Below, in pieces: positions 44,403 through 53,203 of a stretch of 64,000 nt of DNA. Source of the stretch: Salimicrobium humidisoli. GTDB lineage: Bacteria > Bacillota > Bacilli > Bacillales > Halobacillaceae. Numbering within the stretch: position 1 is the stretch's first letter; the number at the start of each line of letters is the position of its first letter. Made by a program: the position numbers and the translations under genes. The notes under the pieces were generated by a model that saw only the letters and a list, made by a program, of their open reading frames with translations, searched no databases and had not been told where the DNA came from. Location: contig NZ_NSGH01000004.1 in NCBI RefSeq assembly GCF_002295105.1, forward strand, positions 106,576-170,575, in the 5' to 3' direction.

Positions 44403-45227
44403 ATGAAGAAAGTTATCGGTTTTATATCTATTATTACTTTTATGGTGATTCTCAGTGCGTGCGGGTCAAGTGAAGGAGAGTCGGAAGCAGGTGATTCTTC
44501 TTCCGGTGACCAGAGCGGAAGCGTGTGGGAAAGCATTCAGGAAAAAGGGGTGCTCACGGTTGGTACGGAAGGGACGTATGCTCCCTATACCTTCCACAAC
44601 GAGGAAGATGAGCTTACCGGGTATGACGTAGAAGTTGCGAAAGAAATAGGGAAAAGGCTCGGGGTTGAAGTGAATTTCGAGGAAACGAAATGGGACTCCA
44701 TGTTTGCAGGTCTGAACAATGAGCGTTTTGATATGATTGCCAATCAGGTCGGGATCAAGCCGGACAGAGAAGAGAAATATGCATTCTCCGAACCTTACAC
44801 GTATACTTCTGCTGTGCTCGTAACTCAGGAGGACAATGAGGAGATCCAAAGTTTCGAGGATCTGGAAGGTGCGACTTCCGCTCAGTCCCTGACGAGTAAC
44901 TATGCCTCCATCGCCGAGAAGCATGGAGCGGAAATCGAAAGCGTTGAAGGGTTTAATCCTGCGATGGAGCTTCTGGCAAATGGCCGGGCGGACGCGACCG
45001 TGAACGATCGTCTATCCGTACTGGATTTCCTGAATACGAGAGGGGATAAAGCCGGAGTGAAAATTGCGGATCGCAAAGATGACGCTTCCGAAACGGCGAT
45101 GATGTTCCGCCAGGGGAATGAAGAACTGGTGGAGGCGGTGAATGGAGCTCTTGAAGAAATGAAAGAAGACGGAACGCTGAAAGAAATCTCCAACGAATGG
45201 TTCGATGAAGATGTCTCTGTTCAATAG
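44403..45227 (+). CDS. tcyA: Cystine ABC transporter, substrate-binding lipoprotein
   Basis: A 274-residue lipoprotein with lipobox LSACGSS at residues 18-24 after a short hydrophobic signal. The family 3 periplasmic-binding domain reads WESIQEKGVLTVGTEGTYAPYTFHNEEDELTGYDVEVAKEIGKRLGVEVNFEETKWDSMFAGLNNERFDMIANQVG, then TSAQSLTSNYASIAEKHGA. From memory this agrees closely with B. subtilis TcyA (YckK), which binds L-cystine. Substrate is inferred from that similarity and from the partner genes. GGGAGCTGG precedes the ATG. First gene of a three-gene operon. Confidence 0.88.
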   Translation: MKKVIGFISIITFMVILSACGSSEGESEAGDSSSGDQSGSVWESIQEKGVLTVGTEGTYAPYTFHNEEDELTGYDVEVAKEIGKRLGVEVNFEETKWDSMFAGLNNERFDMIANQVGIKPDREEKYAFSEPYTYTSAVLVTQEDNEEIQSFEDLEGATSAQSLTSNYASIAEKHGAEIESVEGFNPAMELLANGRADATVNDRLSVLDFLNTRGDKAGVKIADRKDDASETAMMFRQGNEELVEAVNGALEEMKEDGTLKEISNEWFDEDVSVQ

Positions 45228-45915
45228 TATTCTCTGGTTAAGCTCGGAGAATATAGAAATACTGAAGGATTCGTTCCTGCCGCTAATGCGGGGAGTGCTT
45301 ACGTATACGATTCCTCTCTCCCTGCTGTCGTTTTTTATAGGACTGGTTCTTGCGATTGTTACAGCACTGAGCCGTCTTTCGGGTATCGCTTTACTGTCGG
45401 GGGCGGCGCGGGTGTACGTATCCATCATTCGCGGGACACCGCTTCTCGTTCAGTTATTCATCGTCTATTTCGGTCTCGGTAACCTCGGAGTGGAATTCTT
45501 GAAATTCGAGCCGTTCACGGGGGCACTGATCGCCTTTTCCCTCAACACGGGGGCTTATGCTTCCGAAACGATCCGGGCATCGATCCTTTCCGTGAACAAA
45601 GGGCAGTGGGAGGCGGCTTCTTCCATCGGAATGTCGTACATGCAGTCGCTGCGACGGGTGATTCTGCCGCAGGCGGCCCGCGTCTCGATTCCGCCGCTTT
45701 CCAATTCGTTCATCGGCCTCGTGAAAGAGACGTCGCTCGCTTCGACGATTCTTGTGAGCGAAATGTTCCGGAAAGCTCAGGAAATAGTCGCGACTACTTA
45801 CACACCGCTTCTGCTATATATCGAGGCGGCAGCTATTTACTGGGCGATCTGTTTCGTCCTTTCCCTTATCCAGGGAGGAATCGAAAATAAAATGAACCGT
45901 TATGTGAATACGTGA
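45205..45915 (+). CDS. tcyB: Cystine ABC transporter, permease
   Basis: A 236-residue inner-membrane permease of the HisM/TcyB type with about five helices. [44 protein letters not shown] and [45 protein letters not shown] are family features; the last contains the EAA loop that docks the ATPase. It overlaps the binding-protein gene by 23 bases, and the start could be ATG 45205 or 45211. It forms a homodimeric channel for cystine import with TcyA and TcyC. Confidence 0.88.
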   Translation: MKMSLFNSILWLSSENIEILKDSFLPLMRGVLTYTIPLSLLSFFIGLVLAIVTALSRLSGIALLSGAARVYVSIIRGTPLLVQLFIVYFGLGNLGVEFLKFEPFTGALIAFSLNTGAYASETIRASILSVNKGQWEAASSIGMSYMQSLRRVILPQAARVSIPPLSNSFIGLVKETSLASTILVSEMFRKAQEIVATTYTPLLLYIEAAAIYWAICFVLSLIQGGIENKMNRYVNT

Positions 45916-45925
45916 GGAGATTTGT

Positions 45926-46663
45926 ATGATTACAGCAACGGATATTTCAAAACGTTTCGGAGATTTAGAAGTACTGAAACAAATAAATATGGAAGTGGAC
46001 ACAGGGAAGGTCGTCGTCATCATCGGGCCGTCCGGTTCCGGAAAAACGACTCTGCTGCGTTGTTTGAACCTGCTGGAACAGCCGGAGTCCGGGAGTCTTA
46101 CCATAGATACGCAGACGATAGACTTCCGTGACAAAATTTCAAAGCATAAAATACGTAACTTCCGCAGACTGTCAGGAATGGTTTTTCAGACGTATAACCT
46201 TTTTCCTCATTTTACTGCCATCGAAAATGTGATGGAAGGGCCCGTAATTGTTCAGAAGGTGAAAAAACCGGAAGCGAGACAGAAAGCGGAAGGGATTCTG
46301 GCCAAGGTGGGGCTGAAAGAGAAAGCAGATACGTACCCGTACCAGTTGTCCGGGGGCCAGCAGCAGCGTGTCGGAATTGCAAGGGCAATGGCCATCGATC
46401 CGAAAGTGATGCTTTTCGATGAGCCTACCTCCGCCCTTGATCCCGAGCTTATAGGAGAGGTGCTGCGCGTCATGAAGCAGCTGGCGGAGGAAGGACGTAC
46501 GATGGTAGTCGTCACCCACGAAATGAATTTTGCAAAAGAAGTCGCAGACGAAGTCATCTTTATGGATGAAGGAGCGGTCGTGGAGAGAGGGACACCCCTT
46601 GAAGTGTTCGAACAGCCGAAAGAGGAGCGGACGAAACGGTTTCTCAATCTGTTGAAAGAGTAA
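45926..46663 (+). CDS. tcyC: Cystine ABC transporter, ATP-binding protein
   Basis: A 245-residue ABC ATPase. Walker [10 protein letters not shown] is near residue 35; Q-loop [10 protein letters not shown]; signature [14 protein letters not shown] near residue 147; Walker [17 protein letters not shown]-loop [21 protein letters not shown] matches what I remember of TcyC (YckI) more than GlnQ. The ATG follows GAGGAG at 6 bases, 10 bases after the permease stop. It ends before a weak terminator. Confidence 0.9.
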   Translation: MITATDISKRFGDLEVLKQINMEVDTGKVVVIIGPSGSGKTTLLRCLNLLEQPESGSLTIDTQTIDFRDKISKHKIRNFRRLSGMVFQTYNLFPHFTAIENVMEGPVIVQKVKKPEARQKAEGILAKVGLKEKADTYPYQLSGGQQQRVGIARAMAIDPKVMLFDEPTSALDPELIGEVLRVMKQLAEEGRTMVVVTHEMNFAKEVADEVIFMDEGAVVERGTPLEVFEQPKEERTKRFLNLLKE

Positions 46664-46674
46664 AGAACTTAGTT

Positions 46675-46708
46675 AACAGCACCTCTGCCTCAGGGGTGTT
46701 GTTTATTT
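46675..46708 (+). terminator. Terminator after tcyC
   Basis: AACAGCACCTCTG pairs imperfectly with CAGGGGTGTTGTT around a 3-base loop; a short T-rich stretch follows. Confidence 0.6.
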
Positions 46709-46788
46709 GAAAATAAATGAGTCGAAATTTTTAGAGAAGGAAGGGATAATGAAACAGGAACTATTTTATGAAAAAGGAGTGCGTACGT

Positions 46789-47094
46789 ATGACTTATATT
46801 CTTCAGATGGATTTCGACATGGACGGCCCCTTCGGCGAGGAGATGGCCGAAGGTTTTGCCGGACTGGCCGAGAGTATTAATGAAGAAAAAGGATTTCTGT
46901 GGAAGGTATGGACCGAGAATCCGGATACGAAGGAAGCCGGCGGAATTTATGCTTTTGAGACGAAAGAAGCGACTGAGGAGTATTTGGAGAAGCATTCCGC
47001 AAGGCTGAAAGAATTCGGTATTACCGGTATCCGTTCGAAACTGTTCCGGATGAACGAGGCACTTACGAAAATCAACAATGGAACGGTAAAATAA
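46789..47094 (+). CDS. YdhR-like putative monooxygenase (dimeric alpha-beta barrel)
   Basis: A 101-residue protein. YILQMDFDMDGPFGEEMAEGFAGLAESINEEKGFLWKVWTENPDTKEAGGIYAFETKEATEEYLEKHSARLKEFGI is typical of the YdhR ferredoxin-like barrel family. Family members are called putative monooxygenases without a proven substrate. ATG 46789 has AAAAAGGAGTG at 7 bases; an in-frame ATG 21 bases earlier lacks one. It stands alone with its own terminator. Confidence 0.85.
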   Translation: MTYILQMDFDMDGPFGEEMAEGFAGLAESINEEKGFLWKVWTENPDTKEAGGIYAFETKEATEEYLEKHSARLKEFGITGIRSKLFRMNEALTKINNGTVK

Positions 47095-47103
47095 TTCTTA
47101 ACG

Positions 47104-47147
47104 ATTGCAATGGGGCTGGCGTGGCCGGTTTCCGTTGCAATTTTTTT
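47104..47147 (+). terminator. Terminator after the YdhR-like gene
   Basis: ATTGCAATGG pairs with CCGTTGCAAT (one G-U) around an 18-base loop and is followed by six T's. Confidence 0.75.
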
Positions 47148-47390
47148 GTTTTCGTGGCGTTCAGGGCCGCTGTTTCCTGATGACCGGTACGCAAATGGCC
47201 GAATCGCTCTCTTAAGTCACCTTCAACCGGGGCTCCGGGGGTTGATCTTACTTTCCCATAATAGAGGAATTCGTTTAGTAACAACTGTTTAAATGACGTA
47301 TGAAAAGAATGGGAGATGCTTTAAGTGAAGGAATTATTTTCAGAAAAATCACAATTCAGGTGTTGTAAAACGCTTTCATTTGTATTACCA

Positions 47391-47425
47391 TTAACTAAAC
47401 CGGTTTAGTAAATCGGTTTAGTTAA
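47391..47425. promoter_or_regulatory. Compound palindromic operator for the LacI-family regulator
   Basis: The outer arms TTAACTAAACCG and CGGTTTAGTTAA are perfectly complementary. Inside, ACTAAACCGGTTTAGT (47394-47409) is itself a perfect 16-base palindrome with a CCGG centre, the symmetry bound by LacI/GalR proteins. So there are two overlapping operators sharing half sites, 40-75 bases before the regulator's ATG. Confidence 0.8.
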
Positions 47426-47464
47426 CCTGGAAAACCACTTTGAATTACAGGAAGAGGAATTAAA

Positions 47465-48466
47465 ATGAAGAGAGTAACTATGGCTGATGTAGCAGAGAGA
47501 GCAAATGTATCTAAAAGCACCGTTTCTCAATTTTTAAATCAAAGATACGAATTTATGGGTGTTAAAACAAAACAGCGTATAGAAAAAGCAATAGAAGAAT
47601 TAGGTTACCAGCCCAACATGGTGGCGCGTTCTTTGAAGCAAAAATCGTCTACGACTATAGGGGTGATAGTAGCAAATATCTCACATGAATTTTCGACCCG
47701 TATTATTCAAGTGATTGAGCATAGTCTCCACCAATTAAATTACCACGTCATTGTATGCAATGCTGAAGATAATCCGGAAAAAGAAAAGAAATACATCGAC
47801 ATGTTGTTAGCTAAGCAGGTGGATGGATTAATTATTTTTCCAACAAGTACAAATGTAAATGTATATAACGAGTTGAATGTTCAGGATTTCCCACTTGTTT
47901 TTATTGATCGCTTTGTACCAGAAGTGGAAGTGCCTACGATTATGCTCGATAACAAGCAAGCTTTATGTTTAGCAGTGGAGGAACTTAACCGCAATGGATA
48001 TAAAAGAGTAGGTATTCTTACTAATTCCACTATTTTCAACGTAGCTCCCAGAGTTGAAAGGATTGAAGGGTTTAAACAGGCCTGTCGAAAGTTTGGACTT
48101 CCTATTGAAGAAAATTTCATTCGTGGAGTGGAAACAGGAAAAATGACGGAAACACTCAAAGATATTTTCCAAAGTCACGAACCTCCGGAAGCTCTTGTAG
48201 CCGGGAATGACCTGGTTCTTATGGAAATTTTAAAGTACGCGAGAGATCATCGCCTTCGTATTCCCCAGGACTTGGCAATTATTGCAGTGGATGATGTTTC
48301 TTTTTCATCTATATATAATCCTGCCATTACTACTATTGCTCAACCAATAGAAAAAATGGGAGAAAAAGCATCTGAAATACTTATTGAAAAAATCATCGGT
48401 AAAAAAAATGCAGAAAAAGATATTATTCGTTTTCCGGCAGCTTTAGTTTCGCGAAGTTCATGTTAG
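47465..48466 (+). CDS. LacI-family transcriptional regulator (KdgR-like)
   Basis: A 333-residue LacI/GalR regulator. The N-terminal helix-turn-helix is VTMADVAERANVSKSTVSQFLN, the hinge is YQPNMVARSLKQKSS, and the rest is a periplasmic-binding-protein-like sensor domain (IGVIVANISHEFSTRIIQVIE, MLDNKQALCLAVEEL, IIAVDDVSFSSIYNPAITTIAQP). It sits at the head of a sugar-acid operon and overlaps the next open frame, so it is probably autoregulated through the palindromes just upstream. Effector unknown; 2-keto-3-deoxygluconate or its phosphate would fit (inference). Confidence 0.92.
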   Translation: MKRVTMADVAERANVSKSTVSQFLNQRYEFMGVKTKQRIEKAIEELGYQPNMVARSLKQKSSTTIGVIVANISHEFSTRIIQVIEHSLHQLNYHVIVCNAEDNPEKEKKYIDMLLAKQVDGLIIFPTSTNVNVYNELNVQDFPLVFIDRFVPEVEVPTIMLDNKQALCLAVEELNRNGYKRVGILTNSTIFNVAPRVERIEGFKQACRKFGLPIEENFIRGVETGKMTETLKDIFQSHEPPEALVAGNDLVLMEILKYARDHRLRIPQDLAIIAVDDVSFSSIYNPAITTIAQPIEKMGEKASEILIEKIIGKKNAEKDIIRFPAALVSRSSC

Positions 48467-48477
48467 GAGTGAGATTA

Positions 48478-49029
48478 ATGAAATATATAATACGAACTAT
48501 AAGTGAAGAAATCACGGATGTACTTGAAGAGGTATCTGAAGAGGAAGCGAAAAAAATGACTTCTTACCTTCACGAAGCTAATCGTATATTTATAGCAGGA
48601 AATGGAAGATCGGGCCTTGCAGGAAAGATGTTTGCGATGCGATTAATGCACGTGGGTTATGAAGTATATGTGGTTGGTGAAACTATTACTCCTAGTATTG
48701 CAGAAGGAGACGTGTTGTTGGTTATATCTGGATCTGGCAATACAAAATCTCTTGTAGATTTCGCTGAAAAAGCTGTTAGAGAAGGAGCAAATGTTTTAGC
48801 TTTGACTACTAATAAAGAATCGAAAGTTGCGGAGATTTCTGTAAGTACTTTAGTGATTCCTGCAGTTACAAAAAATGATAGTTCAAAAAAAGCTACCATT
48901 CAGCCTTTAGGAAGTCAATTTGATCAGAGTGCACACCTACTACTGGATAGTTTGATTGTTTACATGACGAAATATTTTACTGAAGATGGAGAAGACTCTT
49001 GGAAAAGAAAGCACTCAAATCTGGAGTGA
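48478..49029 (+). CDS. SIS-domain 6-phospho-3-hexuloisomerase (HxlB-like)
   Basis: A 183-residue sugar isomerase (SIS) protein. FIAGNGRSGLAGKMFAMRLMHVGYEVYVVGETITPSI, VLLVISGSGNTKSLVDFAEKA and QPLGSQFDQSAHLLLDSLIVY are those of 6-phospho-3-hexuloisomerase, which converts 3-hexulose 6-phosphate to fructose 6-phosphate in the ribulose monophosphate pathway. ATG 48478 follows TTAGGAGTG. Its usual partner, HxlA, is encoded as the last gene of the same operon rather than next door, which is unusual. Confidence 0.85.
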   Translation: MKYIIRTISEEITDVLEEVSEEEAKKMTSYLHEANRIFIAGNGRSGLAGKMFAMRLMHVGYEVYVVGETITPSIAEGDVLLVISGSGNTKSLVDFAEKAVREGANVLALTTNKESKVAEISVSTLVIPAVTKNDSSKKATIQPLGSQFDQSAHLLLDSLIVYMTKYFTEDGEDSWKRKHSNLE

Positions 49030-49040
49030 GGAGTGATTAA

Positions 49041-49679
49041 ATGTCTGTAAAACAAATAATAGAAGGAAAAGTTGTAGCGGTTATCCGTCATTCCACAGTA
49101 GACAATATCATACCAATCATCGAAAAATTATCTGAAGGAGGTGTTCACACGGTTGAGATTACGGCAGAAACAATAAATTTCAAGGTCATACTTGAAAAAG
49201 CAGTGGACCATTTTGAAGGTGAAAAAACGATGATTGGCGCTGGAACGGTGAATACAACATCAGCAGCTAAAAAAGCAATGGATGCAGGTGCGGATTTTAT
49301 AGTATCACCAGGTCTAAATGAAGAAGTAGTAAAGTTTGTGAAAGAAAGAAATGGAGTAATGACTCCTGGAGTAATGACCCCTACAGAAATTATGAATGCT
49401 TATAACCTGGGTGCGGATATGGTGAAAATATTCCCGGCTGGTGTGATGGGGGCATCTTACATCAAAAGCATACAGGCCCCCTTGCCAGAGATGCCAATAA
49501 TGGTCACTGGCGGTATAAGTGAGAAAAACATGAAGGATTTTTTTGAAGCCGGAGCAGATGTAGTAGGTTTAGGCAGTGAACTGGTAGATACAAAGAATAT
49601 AACTGAAGAAAGTCTGCAGGAAATAAGTGAAAAAGCTGAAAAAGTAATGCAAACAATTAATCAATCAGGAGGATTCTAA
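49041..49679 (+). CDS. kdgA: 2-dehydro-3-deoxyphosphogluconate (KDPG) aldolase
   Basis: A 212-residue class I aldolase. VEITAETINF contains the catalytic glutamate position, IGAGTVNTTSAAKKAMDAGADFIVSPG and TPGVMTPTEIMNAYNLGADMVKIFPAG, with the Schiff-base lysine in VKIFPA near residue 133, are standard for KDPG/KHG aldolase. It splits KDPG into pyruvate and glyceraldehyde 3-phosphate. The kinase that would make KDPG is encoded later in the operon. AGGAGTG precedes the ATG. Confidence 0.93.
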   Translation: MSVKQIIEGKVVAVIRHSTVDNIIPIIEKLSEGGVHTVEITAETINFKVILEKAVDHFEGEKTMIGAGTVNTTSAAKKAMDAGADFIVSPGLNEEVVKFVKERNGVMTPGVMTPTEIMNAYNLGADMVKIFPAGVMGASYIKSIQAPLPEMPIMVTGGISEKNMKDFFEAGADVVGLGSELVDTKNITEESLQEISEKAEKVMQTINQSGGF

Positions 49680-49681
49680 AT

Positions 49682-50722
49682 ATGAAAAAAATATTCGGAA
49701 TTATTTTACTTGTTGCTGTTTTTGTTTTGAGTGCTTGTGGCAGTTCTTCAGAAGAAGGAAACAGTGGAGGAGATAGTGGAGATTCTCTGAAAATAGTTGC
49801 TGCTCATAACCAGACAGACCCGGAAAACCCTTACCAGAAAGGTTTGTTAGCTTTTAAAGACTCAGTAGAAGAAAAATCTGATGGGAATATCGAAGTGGAA
49901 GTGCACGCGGGTACGATCGGTACCAGTGAAACTGAACTTGTAGAGAAACTTCAAACTGGGGCTGCAGACGTGGTGCTGGTTTCTCCAGGCTTCATGACTT
50001 CAAGTGGTATAAATCAAGTAGATTTGTTTGCATTCCCTTATCTATTCGAAAGTTATGAACACTGGGAAAAAACTGTCCAGGGTGAAGTAGGAGATAAAAT
50101 GGCACAAATCATTAATGAAGAATCAAACAATGATTTCCGCATGCTTGGTTACTGGACAGCAGGGGTCCGTCATTATTATGGCGACGAACCACTTCAGAAA
50201 ATGTCAGACCTTGAGGGTAAAAAAATACGTACACAAACTTCAGGAGTAGTAGCAAATTTTTGGGAAGAAACAGGTGCGGTGCCTTCTTCTGTCGCATGGG
50301 GTGAGTTATATCAAGCGCTTCAGCAGGATGTCGTAGATGCTGCTGAAAACGCTTACCCATATTTTGTTCAGCAAGACCATCACCAAACACCTAACGGGAA
50401 ATATATTACAGAAACCGGTCACGATTACACTACCCGCTTTCTTATGATCAGTGGGGAGACATATGATAATCTCACTGATAAGCAAAAAGAAATAATTGAT
50501 AAGGCTTCTGAAGCTTCTGTAGAAGCTGAGTGGGAAGAACTGCATGCTCAGGAAGAAGAATATAAACAAAAGGCGATAGACGATGGAGCTGAAGTTAATC
50601 AGATTGACCGTCAGCCATTTATTGATCTTGCTAAACCTATTCAGGATAAAGTAGCGGAAGATATTGGTGTAACAGAATTGCTTAAGAAGATCAGGGAAAT
50701 CGGTGATTCAGTAGAAGAGTAA
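49682..50722 (+). CDS. dctP: TRAP transporter substrate-binding protein DctP
   Basis: A 346-residue lipoprotein (lipobox LSACGSS at residues 17-23) of the DctP family. IVAAHNQTDPENPYQKGLLAFKDSVEEKSDGNIEVEVHAGTIGTSETELVEKLQTGAADVV, YLFESYEHWEKTV and LEGKKIRTQTSGVVANFWEETGAVPSSVAWGELYQALQQDVVDAAENAYPYF are typical. The arginine in KIRTQ is the usual carboxylate ligand, so the substrate is a sugar acid or similar anion. It starts 3 bases after the aldolase stop. Confidence 0.93.
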   Translation: MKKIFGIILLVAVFVLSACGSSSEEGNSGGDSGDSLKIVAAHNQTDPENPYQKGLLAFKDSVEEKSDGNIEVEVHAGTIGTSETELVEKLQTGAADVVLVSPGFMTSSGINQVDLFAFPYLFESYEHWEKTVQGEVGDKMAQIINEESNNDFRMLGYWTAGVRHYYGDEPLQKMSDLEGKKIRTQTSGVVANFWEETGAVPSSVAWGELYQALQQDVVDAAENAYPYFVQQDHHQTPNGKYITETGHDYTTRFLMISGETYDNLTDKQKEIIDKASEASVEAEWEELHAQEEEYKQKAIDDGAEVNQIDRQPFIDLAKPIQDKVAEDIGVTELLKKIREIGDSVEE

Positions 50723-50731
50723 TAATATTAG

Positions 50732-50760
50732 TGGGGACACTCCGCGTGTCCCTGTTTTTT
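50732..50760 (+). terminator. Hairpin with T run between dctP and dctQ
   Basis: GGGGACAC and GTGTCCCT pair around 5 bases and TTTTTT follows. Inside the operon this is probably a partial terminator giving more binding protein than permease, as often seen in transporter operons. Confidence 0.8.
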
Positions 50761-50774
50761 AGGAGGAGAGGGAT

Positions 50775-51272
50775 ATGGCTAAAGCTGTACATGTTATTGA
50801 AAGAATTCAGACGGCAGTTGGGCTTTTGTTTCTGAGTTTGTTCTTCGGAGTGCTTCTATATCAGATTATAACAAGACATTTAGGTATATCTGTGATATGG
50901 ACAGAAGAACTCGCGAGTTACTCTTTTGTATGGTCGGTGTTTATGGGGGCTGCAGTGATGGTTAATCGAAAAGAGCATTTCAGTTTCGATATGCTTGTTA
51001 AAAAACTGAAGGGAAAATCATTACTGGTACTCTTAACAGTGAATGACTTCATCCTTCTTATTTTTAACAGTGCTTTATTAGTATATGGAATTAAGGTTGT
51101 GATGGAATTTTGGGGAAACCAGTGGGTAGCTCTCCCATTTATGAAAATGGGCTATGTTTGGATTGCTGTTCCAATAATGGCCGGGTCGATGATTGTCTAC
51201 ACACTGCATCATGTCATTGACAGATTTCAGAGTGTTTCGAAAGAGGGGGTAGAAACATGGGCATCTTCCTAG
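50775..51272 (+). CDS. dctQ: TRAP transporter small permease DctQ
   Basis: A 165-residue membrane protein with four helices, the small subunit of a TRAP transporter. RIQTAVGLLFLSLFFGVLLYQIITRHLGISVIWTEELASYSFVWSVFMGAAVMVNRKEHFSFD is the recognisable DctQ segment (W-x-EE and H-F-x-D). AGGAGGAGAGG precedes the ATG. It ends inside the start of the large permease gene (16-base overlap). Confidence 0.92.
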   Translation: MAKAVHVIERIQTAVGLLFLSLFFGVLLYQIITRHLGISVIWTEELASYSFVWSVFMGAAVMVNRKEHFSFDMLVKKLKGKSLLVLLTVNDFILLIFNSALLVYGIKVVMEFWGNQWVALPFMKMGYVWIAVPIMAGSMIVYTLHHVIDRFQSVSKEGVETWASS

Positions 51273-52552
51273 TATCTGCGTTTGTACTTCTGATGGTAAT
51301 TGGAATACCTATCGCCTTCGTTATAGGTATTGTTGCGCTGCTGGGTATTGTAAACATTGAATATATCCCGGAAATGACTGTACCAATGAAAATGGTTAAC
51401 GGCCTGGATTCATTTGTTCTTCTAGCAGTCCCTCTATTCATTTTGGCTGCTAACTTAATGAACTCCGGAAAGATTTCTCAGAAGTTAATCGATTTCTCTC
51501 TTGGGATTGTCGGTCATATACGCGGTGGATTAGCTCAATCGAATATCCTTGTTTCTATGTTATTTGCAGGAGTATCTGGTGCTTCTCAGGCAGATACAGC
51601 AGGGGTCGGGAAAATTCTTATCCCGAACATGAAGAAAAATGGTTATGATAATGAGACCGCTGTAGGTGTAACGGCAGCTTCGTCCACGATAGGAGTTATC
51701 ATTCCGCCGAGTATCCCAATGATTATTTTTGCTGGTATTACTAATGTTTCGGTAGGAGCTTTGTTTCTCGCCGGAATAGTTCCTGGTATATTAATTGCAC
51801 TTACTATGATGGTTTTTGTATACTTTTTGGCTAAAAAAAATAATTTTGAACGTCAGGAACGCGCAAGTTTTAAAAAAGTACTGAAGCTTTTTGGAGATGC
51901 TCTGCCAGCTCTGATTACTCCGATAATAATTGTAGGCGGTATCGTTACAGGGTTTTTCACAGCTACGGAAGCAGCTGCGGTAGCTTCTGTCTATACCCTC
52001 CTCGTAAGTATGTTCTACTATCGAACATTGAAAGTAAAACATTTACCGAAGATCTTTTTTGATACTTTGGCGTTAAGTTCTTTATCATTATTTGCACTAG
52101 CTGCAGCAAGTGCTTTGGGTGAATTAATGAGCTATTATCAACTTGGTATGCATGCACAAGCCTTTTTCGACAACTTTATTGATGCAAAATGGGTATTCCT
52201 TTTGATAACAATAGGTTTTTTCCTGATTATCGGTACCTTTATGGATGCAATCCCTGCGATGATTTTGTTTGTTCCAGTTATCATGCCTGCAGCGATGCAA
52301 TTCGGGGTTGGGGACGTGCATCTTGGCCTGATAGTGGTTATGACCCTCGCGGTCGGACTCGTTACACCACCCTATGGTTTGTGTTTATTACTTGCAGCGA
52401 AGATCGGGAACTTACCAATTGAGCGCTCTTTTGTAGCGGTAATACCATATATTACAATTGTTCTGCTTGTGCTCGGTTTTGTATCCTTTTTCCCCGAGAT
52501 AGCAATGTACATTCCGAAACAATTGAACCCGGAATTATTTGGAGTAATGTAA
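51257..52552 (+). CDS. dctM: TRAP transporter large permease DctM
   Basis: A 431-residue polytopic protein of the DctM family, about twelve helices, which carries out sodium-driven import of the DctP-bound anion. AVPLFILAANLMNSGKISQKLIDFSLGIVGHIRGGLAQSNILVSMLFAGVSGASQADTAGVGKILIPNMKKNGY, SSTIGVIIPPSIPMIIFAG and ATEAAAVASVYTLLV are family signatures. GGGGGTAGAAAC precedes the ATG. The RpiA-like gene begins on the base after its stop. Confidence 0.94.
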   Translation: MGIFLVSAFVLLMVIGIPIAFVIGIVALLGIVNIEYIPEMTVPMKMVNGLDSFVLLAVPLFILAANLMNSGKISQKLIDFSLGIVGHIRGGLAQSNILVSMLFAGVSGASQADTAGVGKILIPNMKKNGYDNETAVGVTAASSTIGVIIPPSIPMIIFAGITNVSVGALFLAGIVPGILIALTMMVFVYFLAKKNNFERQERASFKKVLKLFGDALPALITPIIIVGGIVTGFFTATEAAAVASVYTLLVSMFYYRTLKVKHLPKIFFDTLALSSLSLFALAAASALGELMSYYQLGMHAQAFFDNFIDAKWVFLLITIGFFLIIGTFMDAIPAMILFVPVIMPAAMQFGVGDVHLGLIVVMTLAVGLVTPPYGLCLLLAAKIGNLPIERSFVAVIPYITIVLLVLGFVSFFPEIAMYIPKQLNPELFGVM

Positions 52553-53203
52553 ATGGACTGGTTAAAACGAAAAGTAGCCTTAGAAGCACTTAACTGGATT
52601 GAAGATGGGATGACTGTTGGGCTAGGTTCAGGATCGACTGCAGAACTCTTCCTTCATAATTTGAAAGATAAAAATATACAGGGAGTAGCAAGTTCTAAAA
52701 AAACAGAAAAATTGGCTCGCTCCCTGGGGATTCCGCTCGTGGAAACTGGGAAAATTGATGTAACAGTTGATGGAACAGATGTAGTGGATAATTCTTTGAC
52801 CTTGATAAAGGGGGGAGGAGGTTCACTCGTACGTGAAAAATTAGTAGCTTATCATGCAGATATTTACATCGTTATCGGGACGAAAGAGAAATGGAAAAAG
52901 ACACTGCATGATGAAACGGTACCGGTCGAAGTTCTCCCTTTTCTCCATGAGGGAACTAAAGAGTTGTTACTATCGGCAGGAAGCTACTGCTCTCTTAGAC
53001 TTGATACGAACGGGTATCCTTTCATTAGCGATAACGGTAATTTTATTTATGATTGTACGAATGTAAAAGAAGTGAGGGCTTTTCATGAGAAAGCTGTTCG
53101 TCTTCCGGGGGTTGTTAATACAGGTGTTTTTTTAAATTTAGCAGATGTTGTACTGATTGGTGAAGATACAGGAGTGAGAACGGAAAGGAGAAATAAGTTA
53201 TGA
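52553..53203 (+). CDS. Ribose-5-phosphate isomerase A homologue
   Basis: A 216-residue protein of the RpiA fold. VGLGSGSTAELFL, DVTVDGTDVVDNSLTLIKGGGGSLVREKLVAYHAD, VPVEVLPF, SDNGNFIYDC and LPGVVNTGVFLNLADVVLIG are RpiA blocks. The active-site aspartates, the lysine of IKGGGG and the glutamate of VREK are present. The usual DGADEVD reads DGTDVVD, a change next to the active site that could mean a different pentose phosphate or sugar-acid phosphate. It lies between a transporter and a sugar kinase, so a catabolic role specific to this operon is likely. Confidence 0.85.
   Translation: MDWLKRKVALEALNWIEDGMTVGLGSGSTAELFLHNLKDKNIQGVASSKKTEKLARSLGIPLVETGKIDVTVDGTDVVDNSLTLIKGGGGSLVREKLVAYHADIYIVIGTKEKWKKTLHDETVPVEVLPFLHEGTKELLLSAGSYCSLRLDTNGYPFISDNGNFIYDCTNVKEVRAFHEKAVRLPGVVNTGVFLNLADVVLIGEDTGVRTERRNKL

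Larger units (their letters stand above)
47095..47464. promoter_or_regulatory. Upstream region of the LacI-regulated carbohydrate operon
   Basis: No gene is supported. A terminator occupies 47104-47147. At 47367-47380 GTAAAACGCTTTCA is near the CcpA cre consensus. At 47391-47425 lies a compound operator for the LacI-type regulator, listed separately. The region is where substrate induction and glucose repression would meet. The -10 box of the promoter could not be fixed. Confidence 0.65.

Noticed and set aside
47110..47292. Plus-strand frame of 60 codons after the YdhR-like gene
   Set aside because: It starts inside the terminator stem, has no ribosome site and resembles no protein.
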